This document shows, in pieces, positions 7,733-15,945 of a stretch of 64,000 nt of DNA. Location of the stretch: contig CAMLIL010000012.1 of NCBI GenBank assembly GCA_946480015.1, positions 1 through 64,000 on the forward strand. Direction: 5' to 3'. The notes under the pieces are model-generated. The model had not been told where the DNA came from. It made no database searches and saw only the letters and a program-made list of their open reading frames with translations. Made by a program: the position numbers and the translations under genes. The stretch's first letter is position 1; the number at the start of each line of letters is the position of its first letter. The stretch comes from an uncultured Oxalobacteraceae bacterium. GTDB taxonomy: Bacteria > Pseudomonadota > Gammaproteobacteria > Burkholderiales > Burkholderiaceae.

Positions 7733-7905
7733 CGCTGAGTCCAAGGCATGGCTCCAACTAAGTTCAGAAATTATCTTAAGCCGAAATCATAACAGGCTAT
7801 GCAAATGCCATAGCTGTGTTGCTTCGAAAACCAATTTTAACTCACTTAGTTGCAATTATAAACGAAGTGTTTTATGCTTGGGCTACGCAACCGAAAGGAC
7901 AAGTC
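7733..7905. promoter_or_regulatory. nrtR-pncA divergent control region with candidate operator half-sites
   Basis: The 173-bp AT-rich spacer holds two related elements: AACTAAGTT at 7756-7764 near nrtR, and AACT-N5-AGTT at 7839-7851 on the pncA side. They share CTTAGTT in opposite orientation and are plausible NrtR sites. I could not match them to a defined consensus. AAAGGA at 7894-7899 is the pncA ribosome site. Confidence 0.3.
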
Positions 7906-8775
7906 ATGAAACATCATCTTCATCTCCTGGTGATTGATCCGCAGAATGATTTTTGCGACCTGCCAGCCGCATACCTGCCGGCCGATCCACGCGCAGGCGC
8001 CCTGATCGCCCCCGCGCTGCCCGTGCCCGGCGCCCACGCGGACATGCTGAAGGTCGCCGACCTGGTGAACCGCGGCCGGGACGGCTTGTCCGGTATTAGC
8101 GCGACCATCGACTCGCACCACCGGCTCGATATCGCCCATCCGACGTTCTGGACCGACGGCGAGAAGCGCGATGTGCTGCCATTTACGCAGATCGCCGCTG
8201 CCGATGTTCGTGCCGGCCGCTATCTGCCGCGCGATCCATTGGCCTTGCAGCGCGTGCTCGCCTATCTCGATGCGCTCGAGCTTGCCGGGCGCTACACGCT
8301 GATGGTCTGGCCCGTGCATTGCGAAATGGGTACTTGGGGGCACAATGTGCATGCCGACGTGCAGGCCGCATTCGACTGCTGGGAAGACAGCGCGCTCGGC
8401 ACCGTCAACCGCGTCGTGAAAGGGACCAATCCATGGACCGAACACTATTCGGCCATTCTGGCCGAGGTGCCCGATGAGGAGGACGAAACCACCCAGTTGA
8501 ACTCATGCTTCATCGACCTGCTGTCCACGGCTGACCGCGTGTTCATCACGGGCGAAGCCGGCAGCCACTGCGTCAAGGCCACGACCGAGCACCTGGTGGC
8601 CAATTTCGACCAGCGCCATCTGTCGAAACTGGTGCTGGTCACGGACTGCATGAGCGCCGTGACCGGATTCGAGGCCCAGCACCAGGCCTTTATCGACGAC
8701 ATGGTCGCGCGCGGCCTGCAGACTGCCAAGGCCGCCGACGTATTGCCAGAACTGATAGCCAACGCCAAACGTTAA
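7906..8775 (+). CDS. Nicotinamidase-like cysteine hydrolase
   Basis: Predicted to hydrolyse nicotinamide to nicotinate, the first step of NAD salvage. The isochorismatase-fold protein has 289 residues with Asp11 (VIDPQNDF), Lys172 (VVKGTNPW) and nucleophile Cys222 ([11 protein letters not shown]) in triad positions, and metal-ligand-like His71/His72 (DSHHRLD). It is longer than E. coli PncA (about 215), with an insertion around residues 95-200, and belongs to the larger nicotinamidase-like clade. ATG 7906 has AAAGGA 6 bases upstream; the frame from 7816 lacks this. It lies 2 bp before the phosphoribosyltransferase gene and opposite nrtR. Confidence 0.85.
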   Translation: MKHHLHLLVIDPQNDFCDLPAAYLPADPRAGALIAPALPVPGAHADMLKVADLVNRGRDGLSGISATIDSHHRLDIAHPTFWTDGEKRDVLPFTQIAAADVRAGRYLPRDPLALQRVLAYLDALELAGRYTLMVWPVHCEMGTWGHNVHADVQAAFDCWEDSALGTVNRVVKGTNPWTEHYSAILAEVPDEEDETTQLNSCFIDLLSTADRVFITGEAGSHCVKATTEHLVANFDQRHLSKLVLVTDCMSAVTGFEAQHQAFIDDMVARGLQTAKAADVLPELIANAKR

Positions 8776-8777
8776 GA

Positions 8778-10064
8778 ATGAACACCATGAAACCGATCGT
8801 ACGCAGCCTCCTCGAAACCGACCTGTACAAATTTACGATGTGGCAAGCGCTGCTGCATCGGCACCCGGACGCCCAGACCGAATACGCCTTTGTCTGCCGC
8901 AATCAGCCCCAGTATCCGCTGGCGGAATTGAAGCTTGAAGTTGAACGTGAGCTGGACCATCTGTGCGCCCTGTCGTTTGCCGACGATGAACTGGCCTACC
9001 TGCGCAGCCTGCGCTTCATCAAAAGCGACTTCGTGGACTTCCTGACGGTGTTCCGGTTTCAGCGGAAGTTCATCACGGTGGAGACGGATGGCGCGACCTT
9101 GAAGATCCAGGCCAAGGGTCCGCTGGTGCACGTGATGGGTTTTGAGATCTTCGTCCTGTATATCGTCAACGAACTGTATTTCCGGCGCTTCGATCAGGAT
9201 GCCGCACTGGAAGAGGGGCGCAAGCGTCTCGCCTGCAAGATCGAATTGCTGCAACGCTATGACAGCGAGACCCCATGCCGGCATCCCTTTGAATTTTTCG
9301 ACTTCGGCGTGCGCCGGCGGTTTTCCGGCGCCTGGCAGGAGGAAGTGGTGGCAACCCTGGCGCAGGCCGTGCCGCGGTATTTCAAGGGCACGTCAAATGT
9401 TTACCTCGCCAAGACATACAACCTGGTGCCGATCGGCACCATGGCGCACGAATACCTGCAGGCATTCCAGTCCTTTGGCGTGCGCCTGCGCGATTTTCAA
9501 AAGGCAGCGCTGGAAGACTGGGTGCAGGAATACCGGGGCGACCTCGGTACGGCGCTCACCGATGTTGTCGGCATGGATGCGTTCCTGGCCGATTTCGACC
9601 TGTACTTCGCCAAGCTGTTCGACGGCTTGCGCCACGACTCGGGCGATCCGGTCGAATGGGGTGAAAAAGCCCTGGCTCACTACGCCAGGCTGCGGCTTGA
9701 TGCACATACCAAGCGCCTGGTCTTTTCCGACGGCCTCGATCTGCCCAAAGCCTTGGCGCTGCACCGGCACTTCGCCAACCGGACGATGACAGGCTTCGGG
9801 ATAGGCACGAACCTCAGCAATGACACCAATATTCCGCCGCTGAACATCGTGATGAAATTAATGAGCTGTAACGGTCAGCCCGTGGCCAAGCTGTCGGACT
9901 CCGCCGGCAAGACCCTGTGCACCGACACGACCTTCCTGGCTTATTTGAGCCAGGTATTCAACCAGGCACTTCCATCTCGCCGTCATCCGCCGAGTCAGCC
10001 CCATCACCAAACGACACAAGGCGCCCTCGAACCTGATCGGCCCGCTGGGACTGGTACTCGCTGA
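8778..10064 (+). CDS. pncB: Nicotinate phosphoribosyltransferase
   Basis: Converts nicotinate and PRPP to nicotinate mononucleotide with ATP hydrolysis, the second step of the Preiss-Handler salvage route. The 428-residue protein begins with the family motif [17 protein letters not shown]. It also contains [23 protein letters not shown], the phosphoacceptor-region [16 protein letters not shown] and [10 protein letters not shown]. Homology ends near residue 394 ([12 protein letters not shown]); the last 32 residues are Pro/Arg/His-rich and unlike the family, suggesting loss of the original stop or readthrough into a convergent gene. ATG 8787 is an alternative start. Two bp separate it from the nicotinamidase gene. 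Confidence 0.92.
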   Translation: MNTMKPIVRSLLETDLYKFTMWQALLHRHPDAQTEYAFVCRNQPQYPLAELKLEVERELDHLCALSFADDELAYLRSLRFIKSDFVDFLTVFRFQRKFITVETDGATLKIQAKGPLVHVMGFEIFVLYIVNELYFRRFDQDAALEEGRKRLACKIELLQRYDSETPCRHPFEFFDFGVRRRFSGAWQEEVVATLAQAVPRYFKGTSNVYLAKTYNLVPIGTMAHEYLQAFQSFGVRLRDFQKAALEDWVQEYRGDLGTALTDVVGMDAFLADFDLYFAKLFDGLRHDSGDPVEWGEKALAHYARLRLDAHTKRLVFSDGLDLPKALALHRHFANRTMTGFGIGTNLSNDTNIPPLNIVMKLMSCNGQPVAKLSDSAGKTLCTDTTFLAYLSQVFNQALPSRRHPPSQPHHQTTQGALEPDRPAGTGTR

Positions 10065-10170
10065 TTTCCGCGGCGTTTTCTTCTGCCGGCTGGCCGCTAC
10101 CGCGCTTGGGCGCGGCGGCCGAGCATATAAAAGCATTCACAATGTGTGCGAAGCGCGATTGGTCGTCCAT
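9958..10170 (-). CDS. Possible small unknown protein convergent with pncB
   Basis: A 70-residue frame with a good ribosome site (AAGGTGA 4-5 bases before ATG 10170). It begins [15 protein letters not shown] and is acidic toward the C terminus. It runs antisense to the family-unlike 3-prime extension of pncB. If real, that extension of pncB is an artefact of a shifted stop. No domain recognised; it could equally be a chance frame. Confidence 0.25.
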   Translation of the reverse strand: MDDQSRFAHIVNAFICSAAAPKRGSGQPAEENAAEISEYQSQRADQVRGRLVSFGDGADSADDGEMEVPG

Positions 10171-10374
10171 GAGTCACCTTGCCGTTGGGATAGTTGACCA
10201 AGGGTAATACTGATGAATATGAGCGTGTCTGCGCTGCATCACAAAAATGCGCGCCGCGGACATCGAGTTCTGTGGTAGTGCCGGCTTCTACAACTGGCAT
10301 CGCTACGATGCGGAAATAGGGCCGAATCCGCCCTAATTGAGTTCTATAGTGATGTTTTCGACAAGGAGACCAGC
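10065..10374. other. Intergenic stretch after pncB with gene remnant
   Basis: 310 bp without an intact gene on the plus strand. It holds the 5-prime end of the possible minus-strand small gene (to 10170) and an Rhs-like remnant at 10247-10336. AAGGAG at 10363-10368 is the ribosome site of the next gene. Confidence 0.5.
10247..10336 (+). pseudogene. Remnant of an Rhs/YD-repeat core C-terminal region
   Basis: A 29-residue frame (ATG 10247, TAA 10334-10336) ends GFYNWHRYDAEIGPNPP. This resembles the Rhs-associated core signature (FYNxHRYYDPxxGRF) with one Tyr missing. No Rhs repeats or toxin tip adjoin it, so it looks like debris of a lost Rhs gene. The match is short. Confidence 0.35.
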
Positions 10375-10779
10375 ATGCTCAAGACCTACCACGGGAGCTG
10401 CCACTGCCAGGCAGTTAAATATGAAGCCGACCTCGATCTCAGCCAGGGAACCGGCAAGTGCAACTGCACTATCTGCAGCAAGGCCCGGAACTGGGGTATG
10501 GTCATCAAGCCCGAGGCATTCCGGCTGCTGGCCGGCGACGGCGAGCTGCTCGACTACCGCTGGAACAGCATGCAAGGCCGCCGGCGCTTCTGCCGCCATT
10601 GCGGCATCAGCCCGTTTTCCGATGGCTATGTGGAAGAGATCGGCGGGGCCTACGTGACGATCAATGTCATGACACTCGACGATGTCTCACCGGAGGAACT
10701 GATCTCCAGCCCCGTCACCTACATGGACGGGCGCCATAACAACTGGTTCAATCCACCCGCCGAGACGCGCCACCTGTGA
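10375..10779 (+). CDS. GFA/CENP-V family zinc-binding protein
   Basis: A 134-residue member of the glutathione-dependent formaldehyde-activating (GFA/CENP-V) fold. The zinc ligands are conserved: GSCHCQAV near the N terminus (CxC), CNCTIC at about residues 34-39, and FCRHCG near 75-80. Members are annotated as glutathione S-(hydroxymethyl) adduct enzymes, but most are biochemically uncharacterised, so a carbon-sulfur lyase role is only a family-level guess. AAGGAG lies 6 bases before ATG 10375. It appears to be a single-gene unit. Confidence 0.85.
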   Translation: MLKTYHGSCHCQAVKYEADLDLSQGTGKCNCTICSKARNWGMVIKPEAFRLLAGDGELLDYRWNSMQGRRRFCRHCGISPFSDGYVEEIGGAYVTINVMTLDDVSPEELISSPVTYMDGRHNNWFNPPAETRHL

Positions 10780-10889
10780 AACCTGGCACGGCGCCGCCTT
10801 GCTGGGCACCTGGCCGGTCACGCTCTTCAGATCACGGGCCAACAGTTGCCCGGCGAGTTGCAGCGTGCGGGCGTTGGATAGCCACGATC

Positions 10890-12194
10890 TCATTTCGTTG
10901 GTTCGGAAACCGGTGTGCCGGAAGCGGTGAATGCGCTCCAGTTGAAGCCGTGCATCTCGTACTGGGCGGGCAGGGGGTAGCTGGCGGGCGTGCAAGGGGG
11001 CAGGGCATCGCCCAATTGCACGTTCAGCTCGGTGTAGCCGTGCAGTGCGCGCCCGACCAGGCAGGCGAGGATATAGGCGCCGTAGGCGTTGTGATGGGTA
11101 GGATCCCGGCCTGCCTGTGAGAACGCCTGGGGCGCCTGCGCCGGCCCCAGCGTCTGATACATGGCCGCCCCCATCGCGGTCAGGTCGATCAGCGGCACCT
11201 GCCGCTGCGCTGCCAGCCTGCGCACCGCCTCGTCATACCCCGCGTGGCTGTTCTCGATTAAACCGGCGGCGTTGAAGGTGCGGCGCGCGACCGGCGTGGC
11301 CAGCACCGGCAAGCCGCCGTGCTGGCGCACGTCCGCGACCAGGGCCGCCAGGAAGCCGCTGTAGGCCTGCTCCGGCGCGGAATACGCGCGCGCGTTCTCC
11401 TTCTTTTCGTCGTTGTGGCCGAACTGCAGGACCACGATATCGCCGGGGCGAATGTCGGAAGCGAGCTTGTCCCATCGCTGGCTGCTGAGGAAGGATTTCA
11501 GGGAGTGGCCATTGCGCGCATGATTGGCCACCGCCAGTGCCGGATCGATGAAACGCGCCAGCATTTGGCCCCAGGAGGCGGCGTCGCCCGTCGCTTGCGC
11601 CGCCACCGTGCTGTCGCCGGCGAGCAGGATCCGGCGGGCAGCCACCGGCTTGATCTCGATGGCGCGGATGGCATCCTCCAGGCCGGCCAGGCTGATGCTA
11701 AGCCGGTCGTCCCAGGCCCGTCCGCGCGCCTCTTCGCCGCCGAGGCTCACGCCGGGTGCGGCGCGCACGTCGGTCCATTCCTTGACCAGTGCCGGGTTGC
11801 GCACGTTGACGACGAAGCGGCGCGTCACCGTCGCCCCGGGCGCAAGGTCAACCGGCGCGCCAACCAGCTGGCGCTCTTCCGTCCACAACAAGGCGCGTAG
11901 CGCACGGTCGCTGCGCAAGGTCAGCGTGACTTGATAGTCGGCCGGCGGCACCTTGACTGCGAAGGCAAAATCGCCGCTGCCAGGACGTGACACCAGGCCG
12001 AATCCTGCCTGCTCGGCATAGGGCTTCCGGACCGCCGTGCCACCCGGCTCGCTGTTGAACGTGAAGCGCTGCGGCGCCATTTCGGCGAAGGCGTGGTTCG
12101 ACGTTGCCAGGCATAAGGCCGCTGCGAGGCCGAGTAGGGAACGCGCAAAGCGAGCCGGGATAGGTTTCAAGGATGGGGGAAATGTGCTTGGCAT
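10890..12194 (-). CDS. Secreted SGNH esterase, rhamnogalacturonan acetylesterase-like (CE12)
   Basis: Predicted to remove acetyl groups from pectic rhamnogalacturonan outside the cytoplasm. The 434-residue protein has an N-terminal signal (Arg-rich start, hydrophobic 18-30, cleavage near SNHAFA). A beta-rich domain at 40-185 (RFTFNSEPGG ... GFGLVS) is typical of CE12 N-terminal modules. The SGNH hydrolase part has nucleophile Ser195 in AGDSTVA, block III QFGHND (259-262) and the Asp-His pair in GRDPTHHN (Asp364, His367). ATG 12194 is chosen because it starts the signal peptide, though no clear ribosome site precedes it; the open frame runs further upstream without support. Two LacI-type operators lie 22-57 bp upstream. 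Confidence 0.85.
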   Translation of the reverse strand: MPSTFPPSLKPIPARFARSLLGLAAALCLATSNHAFAEMAPQRFTFNSEPGGTAVRKPYAEQAGFGLVSRPGSGDFAFAVKVPPADYQVTLTLRSDRALRALLWTEERQLVGAPVDLAPGATVTRRFVVNVRNPALVKEWTDVRAAPGVSLGGEEARGRAWDDRLSISLAGLEDAIRAIEIKPVAARRILLAGDSTVAAQATGDAASWGQMLARFIDPALAVANHARNGHSLKSFLSSQRWDKLASDIRPGDIVVLQFGHNDEKKENARAYSAPEQAYSGFLAALVADVRQHGGLPVLATPVARRTFNAAGLIENSHAGYDEAVRRLAAQRQVPLIDLTAMGAAMYQTLGPAQAPQAFSQAGRDPTHHNAYGAYILACLVGRALHGYTELNVQLGDALPPCTPASYPLPAQYEMHGFNWSAFTASGTPVSEPTK

Positions 12195-12215
12195 GATGTC
12201 GTGAAAGGAAATGGA

Positions 12216-12251
12216 TGGTACCGCAACCAAAGTGCAATGGTACCGCAACCA
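12216..12251. promoter_or_regulatory. Two tandem LacI-family operators upstream of the CE12 gene
   Basis: TGGTACCGCAACCA occurs twice (12216-12229 and 12238-12251) inside a perfect 15-bp direct repeat (ATGGTACCGCAACCA). The centres are 22 bp apart, two helical turns. Each is an imperfect palindrome with a central CG, the TGGTNNCGNNACCA layout of LacI-family sites that control sugar and pectin genes. Confidence 0.6.
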
Positions 12252-12634
12252 GGCGGTCTTGGGGAGTACTTGCTCACATGAACTTACTGTCTTTACGTCG
12301 ACGAGTGCGGCGCACTTCCGGATTTCTCCACTGCCGCAGTGTGAATTTTCGTTGCCGAATTTAGTCAAATTCGCAATTGCAGCCTCAGCGCAAACCTGGG
12401 CACACTCATTGCACGACAGACACACCCGCGCACATGGTTTGAGCATGACTCCGATGCGCGGTACTCGCTCCATTAAGTTCGGTCACGGGGCGCTGCGTGC
12501 GCATGATGATTCGCGCTTGCCCTGACTTTGCATTAAAAGGATTGGATTGCGGCAGTCTCGCCCCAATGCCGCGCAGGTATCGTCCCGGCGCGATACCCGT
12601 AAATCAGGGGCATATATAATAATCAGGAGATAGT
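12252..12634. other. Divergent intergenic region between CE12 and GH12 genes
   Basis: About 380 bp without a supported gene; open frames here are unsupported extensions of the esterase frame or antisense to it. A GGTATCG-N8-CGATACC inverted repeat (7-bp stem) lies near 12576-12597, and an AT-rich CATATATAAT at 12611-12620 sits directly before the GH12 ribosome site. No further recognisable operator was seen. Confidence 0.4.
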
Positions 12635-13363
12635 ATGAAAAAAGCACTTTGCACTCTGGCAGTGGCCACCGCGGCCCTATGTGCCGCCTCGGTCTCGCAA
12701 GCCGCCGTCTGGTCCACCTCGGCACAATACGGCAGCTATAACTCGGGGCCCTATAACTTCAACAATGACATCTGGGGCGCGGGCGCTGGGCCGCAGACCA
12801 TCTGGGTCAATTCTCCAAGCGACTGGGGTGTGTGGTCGAATCAGCCGAACACGGGTGGCATCAAGTCCTATCCACACATCGGTTACAACGTCGGCAAAAC
12901 CATCAGTTCGTTGTCGCGCCTGACCGCCACCGTGTCGGCCACCACTCCCGCCGGCGGCGCCTGGTCGTCTACCTTCGACATTTGGGGCGGCAACAATGCC
13001 TACGAGATCATGTTATGGTTGAACTACACCGGTACGTCGAACGGCTGCGGCAACGTCAAGCCGATCTCGTACAACTGGAGCGCGGCTGGCTGTGCCATTC
13101 CGGTGTACACCAACGTGTCGGTAGGTGGCGGCACCTGGAACATCTACCGTGGCACCAACGGCGGCAACCAGGTCTTTTCGTTCTTGCGCACCACTAAGAC
13201 CAACAACACCACGGTCGACGTTCTCGCCATCCTGAATTACCTGAGAAACAAGGGCTGGATGGGTGACGTTCAGATGGGCCAAGCGCAATACGGCTTCGAG
13301 ATCACCTCGTCGTCGGGCGGCATGAACTTCGGTTCGCGTAATTTTAGCGTGACTGCGTACTAA
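12635..13363 (+). CDS. Secreted glycoside hydrolase family 12 endoglucanase/xyloglucanase
   Basis: GH12 enzymes cleave beta-1,4-glucan or xyloglucan with retention. The 242-residue protein has a clean signal peptide (MKKALCTLAVATAALCAASV, cleavage after SQA) and GH12 hallmarks: YNFNNDIWG, SYPHIGYN, nucleophile region NAYEIMLW (Glu124) and acid/base region YGFEITSSSGG (Glu222). Length equals a single catalytic domain without a binding module. AGGAGA lies 8 bases before ATG 12635. A strong intrinsic terminator follows 9 bp after the stop, so it is monocistronic. Its neighbours suggest a role in plant cell-wall breakdown. Confidence 0.9.
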   Translation: MKKALCTLAVATAALCAASVSQAAVWSTSAQYGSYNSGPYNFNNDIWGAGAGPQTIWVNSPSDWGVWSNQPNTGGIKSYPHIGYNVGKTISSLSRLTATVSATTPAGGAWSSTFDIWGGNNAYEIMLWLNYTGTSNGCGNVKPISYNWSAAGCAIPVYTNVSVGGGTWNIYRGTNGGNQVFSFLRTTKTNNTTVDVLAILNYLRNKGWMGDVQMGQAQYGFEITSSSGGMNFGSRNFSVTAY

Positions 13364-13372
13364 GGCAATCAG

Positions 13373-13406
13373 CGCCCCGGGGATGCGCAAAGCCCGGGGC
13401 GTTTTT
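13373..13406 (+). terminator. Intrinsic terminator of the GH12 gene
   Basis: CGCCCCGGG / CCCGGGGCG form a 9-bp perfect stem (13373-13381 with 13393-13401), with an 11-base loop and TTTTT at 13402-13406. Confidence 0.9.
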
Positions 13407-13468
13407 CTCAGTCGAATACGAACCGTTTACTCGAAGAGAAATCTAACTGAGGTCAACGGGACACATGC

Positions 13469-13816
13469 ATGTCCTGGACGGTACGGTTTCTCTGTCTTAT
13501 GAGTCAGCCTTGTGCTTCAGGGAGTGGAATTGAAGGGGAGGTGATCCTTCGTCCGCTCAATCCGGTTGAACGGCCGGGCATGGGCAACTTCCGTCCCTAT
13601 CAGGCCACGCTTTCTGTGCTGGATGAACATCGTAGCATCGTAACCAGATTCCACAGCGGTGCGGACGGCCGCTTTCAGGTCTCCCTCGCCCCCGGCGTGT
13701 ATGTGCTGCGTCCGGAATCGGATCAGGCCTATCCCTGGTCGCGGGAGCAGACGGTGACCGTACCAGAGAATGGATATATCTCTGTTCGTATCACCTATGA
13801 CACGGGTATCCGGTGA
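13469..13816 (+). CDS. Hypothetical protein with carboxypeptidase-regulatory/prealbumin-like fold
   Basis: A 115-residue protein of unknown function. After a short hydrophobic start it shows SGIEGEVILRPLNPV, then VLDEHRSIVTRFHSGADGRF, LAPGVYVLRP and YISVRITYD. This order (G-x-V start, DGRF turn, LxPGxY strand) is typical of a small transthyretin/CarboxypepD_reg-like beta-sandwich found in secreted or lipid-anchored proteins. A cysteine at residue 15 (MSQPCASG) could be a lipobox-like site but the hydrophobic stretch is weak. The ribosome site is poor, so the start is uncertain. It lies convergent to the large hypothetical gene. Confidence 0.55.
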   Translation: MSWTVRFLCLMSQPCASGSGIEGEVILRPLNPVERPGMGNFRPYQATLSVLDEHRSIVTRFHSGADGRFQVSLAPGVYVLRPESDQAYPWSREQTVTVPENGYISVRITYDTGIR

Positions 13817-13864
13817 GTCGATGCGGCCGGGCCAGTTCGAGATCCCACCGCATCGAACGCAAAT

Positions 13865-13901
13865 AAAAAAGGCCGGGTTCCGCGCATGGCGGAACCAGGC
13901 C
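13865..13901 (-). terminator. Intrinsic terminator of the 13.9-15.4 kb gene
   Basis: Read on the minus strand, a GGCC-x-GGTTCCGC stem pairs with GCGGAACC-x-GGCC around a 5-base loop and runs into TTTTTT (13865-13870 complement), 17 bp after the stop codon. Confidence 0.85.
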
Positions 13902-13917
13902 CTCGAGCGCGATTATT

Positions 13918-15372
13918 CTATGCGGCAAATCCAATGCGGGCAATACGGCTTGACCAGTCGCCTGCCGCGCTGATGCTTTCGTTAACGATCCAGGCGCGGC
14001 GCTGGTTCAACGGGTCAACTGTCACGGCCGAGTAATCGCCCCAGCGGAATCCGCCATAGGATGTCGGACTCGTATATACCGCCATGCCTGGTCCAGGGAC
14101 GCATGGCCCATCCTGGTGGTCGCAGCCGGAGAAGCGCACCTGGGCGTTGGTGCCGGCTGCCGGGTCTGTCATTGACCAGGTCAGGAAGACATCATTGTCA
14201 ATGTTTGCGACGATGGAAACATTGAAGTCGAACGAGGTCGACGTCGCGTAGAAGACATTGCTTTGGACCACCGTTGCGCTCGTGGTGTTGATCTGGTAAA
14301 ACCTTGGCGTCGCGAAGCCGAAATAGTCGATGGTGTGGACTTGCCACAGCGAATCCCCGGTCTGCGTGCTCGCGTTGACAAAGCGCGCGTCCAGCGTGTC
14401 AAGCAAGGCGGTTGTGCCTGGCTGGGGAGCGGGGGGCGGCGGTGCATACGAATCGACCGGCACATCGACTGGCCCCGTCAATTGGGTGGCGTTGGGCCTG
14501 CTGGAGTTGGTCAATGTGTACATTTGCAGTGAGCTGGCACCTGGGACCGCTGCAATCAAGTACGTATTCGCATTCTGATCCAATACGACAGGCGGCGCCA
14601 GCGTGCCCACCAGGCCGGTGAAAAGGGGAACCGAGAAGCCCCGGCCGTTGTAAAGGAGGGCTTTTGCTACCGCGAACATATCGGCGCCTTTGTAACCCGT
14701 CGTGCCGAAAATATTGGCGGTGATAATGATGGAATCCTGATCCATTCCAAGTTGCGGATAATCCCAGAAATCATCGCTAAAGAAAGCGACATTTAATGCG
14801 TAGATGAAAAACGGGCCCAATGCATCCGCCGTCGTCGAGACCGCGATAAAGTGGCCCTGGACCGTGGGAGATTCCGCGAACGCTTCCGCTGTTACGATCC
14901 ACCGGTTCCACACGCTGTCATAAACGGCGCGCGGGTCGAACAGCGTTTGCGCGAAATATCCAAAGAATGCCGCCAGCGAAATGCTGGTGCGCTGAGTTGG
15001 ATCATCCCTTTGGAAAATGTCGATGTGCGCATTGGTTACCTCGACAAACTGAGCAATGCCGATCGCGCCATGCGTATCGGGCGGATACAATCCATCAACA
15101 TTGCTTGCGCCTTCAAATTCGGGCCCGATAAGGTCCACGGGGGCGTGCGGTTTTAGTCGCGTAGTCCATGGCTTTTCAGCCGCAAACCCCTGCGCCCGCA
15201 GCTTTGCTTTCAGTGCGGCATACTTTTCGGCAGGCATGGTTGGCAGAAAGGGCTTCATGGGCGATACCGGTGGCGCCTTGCCACGCATATCTTCCAGCAT
15301 CGATTCCAGCGTGCGAACCTGCGGCGCCGCTGCCTCAACTTTAGTGCCTACTTCGATGATCGAATGCCTCAT
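13918..15372 (-). CDS. Unknown 484-residue protein, beta-propeller-like, no Sec signal
   Basis: I do not recognise a named family. The protein carries FEGASNVDGLYPPDTHGAIG near residue 85, seen in bacterial exoproteins with a PPDT(H/N)GA(I/V)G signature. It goes on with strand-turn repeats (VWNRWIVTAEAF, FWDYPQLGMDQDSIIITANI, RWGDYSAVTVDP, RRAWIVNES) that suggest a beta-propeller surface protein. The first 50 residues are polar and lack a signal peptide. The start ATG 15372 has an excellent AAAGGAG 8 bases upstream, so the missing signal is not a start error. Two cysteines (SGCDHQDGPCVPG) could form a disulfide. A strong terminator follows. Monocistronic. Confidence 0.7.
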   Translation of the reverse strand: MRHSIIEVGTKVEAAAPQVRTLESMLEDMRGKAPPVSPMKPFLPTMPAEKYAALKAKLRAQGFAAEKPWTTRLKPHAPVDLIGPEFEGASNVDGLYPPDTHGAIGIAQFVEVTNAHIDIFQRDDPTQRTSISLAAFFGYFAQTLFDPRAVYDSVWNRWIVTAEAFAESPTVQGHFIAVSTTADALGPFFIYALNVAFFSDDFWDYPQLGMDQDSIIITANIFGTTGYKGADMFAVAKALLYNGRGFSVPLFTGLVGTLAPPVVLDQNANTYLIAAVPGASSLQMYTLTNSSRPNATQLTGPVDVPVDSYAPPPPAPQPGTTALLDTLDARFVNASTQTGDSLWQVHTIDYFGFATPRFYQINTTSATVVQSNVFYATSTSFDFNVSIVANIDNDVFLTWSMTDPAAGTNAQVRFSGCDHQDGPCVPGPGMAVYTSPTSYGGFRWGDYSAVTVDPLNQRRAWIVNESISAAGDWSSRIARIGFAA

Positions 15373-15510
15373 TGTGTTTCTCCTTTTTGTCTTGCATAAA
15401 TAGCGGCACTTGAATGAATCACGCATGGGGAGATGAATTTATGCGCGAAAAATGCTTATTGGCACGCTATGTGATATCGCGAAAACTGTACTCATCCCGC
15501 ATTGGGGACT

Positions 15511-15669
15511 ATGGTAAAAATTGAACGGATTGACATTGACTACGGTCAGGAAGTTAAAACCTCATCACGAGGCTCACGCAATGGATATATTGCCGCGCCA
15601 ATAAGCAATTTTCCAGTCCGTCCAAGGTGGGCATCAGCTATGCGCCCAAGCACATCAGCGTCACATTAG
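15511..15669 (+). pseudogene. Possible remnant of a small gene
   Basis: ATG 15511 to TAG 15667-15669, 52 residues, no recognisable domain and no clear ribosome site. The adjacent frame continues coding-like sequence towards the terminator at 15789, so a frameshifted remnant is more likely than an intact gene. Confidence 0.2.
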
Positions 15670-15788
15670 GCGGTTATCGCCATGTTCAATTTCAAGCACT
15701 TTGTGGCCAAGCGGTTGCTGACCGCATCCCTGGACGGTGCCATGGCTCCGGCTGCGCGTTGAGCGAGAAGCCCATCTTGCGTAGATCC

Positions 15789-15818
15789 GCCGAAGGCTGA
15801 AGCCTTCGGCTTTTTTTT
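15789..15818 (+). terminator. Intrinsic terminator without an intact upstream gene
   Basis: GCCGAAGGC-TGAA-GCCTTCGGC (9-bp perfect stem, tetraloop) followed by eight T. It insulates the fucosidase gene from upstream transcription. Confidence 0.85.
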
Positions 15819-15945
15819 CGATTAAAAACAGAACGAGACATCGCCGCGTCGAAGTGGTGCTCAGGAAATTTATAGGAAACAGGCAACCACATGAATGTCT
15901 TTTAAATATAGAATACGCCAAACACAATAAACGACGGAGATAGTC

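Larger units (their letters stand above)
15373..15945. other. 573-bp intergenic region with decayed frames and an orphan terminator
   Basis: Upstream half: the promoter side of the minus-strand gene. Middle: a 52-residue plus-strand frame (15511-15669, MVKIERIDIDYGQEV ...). In the other frame a longer run reads SKVGISYAPKHISVTLGGYR and ends inside the terminator stem, as if a gene had been broken by frameshift. A strong terminator at 15789-15818 has no intact gene in front of it. The last 100 bp is AT-rich leader of the fucosidase gene. Confidence 0.4.

Noticed and set aside
12211..12525. 104-residue plus-strand frame upstream of GH12
   Set aside because: It starts inside the tandem operators and has no domain or ribosome site; the region is a regulatory spacer.
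12611..12620. TATAAT-like sequence as -10 element of the GH12 gene
   Set aside because: It is only 15 bp from the start codon; a transcript from it would begin within the ribosome site. More likely an AT-rich leader.
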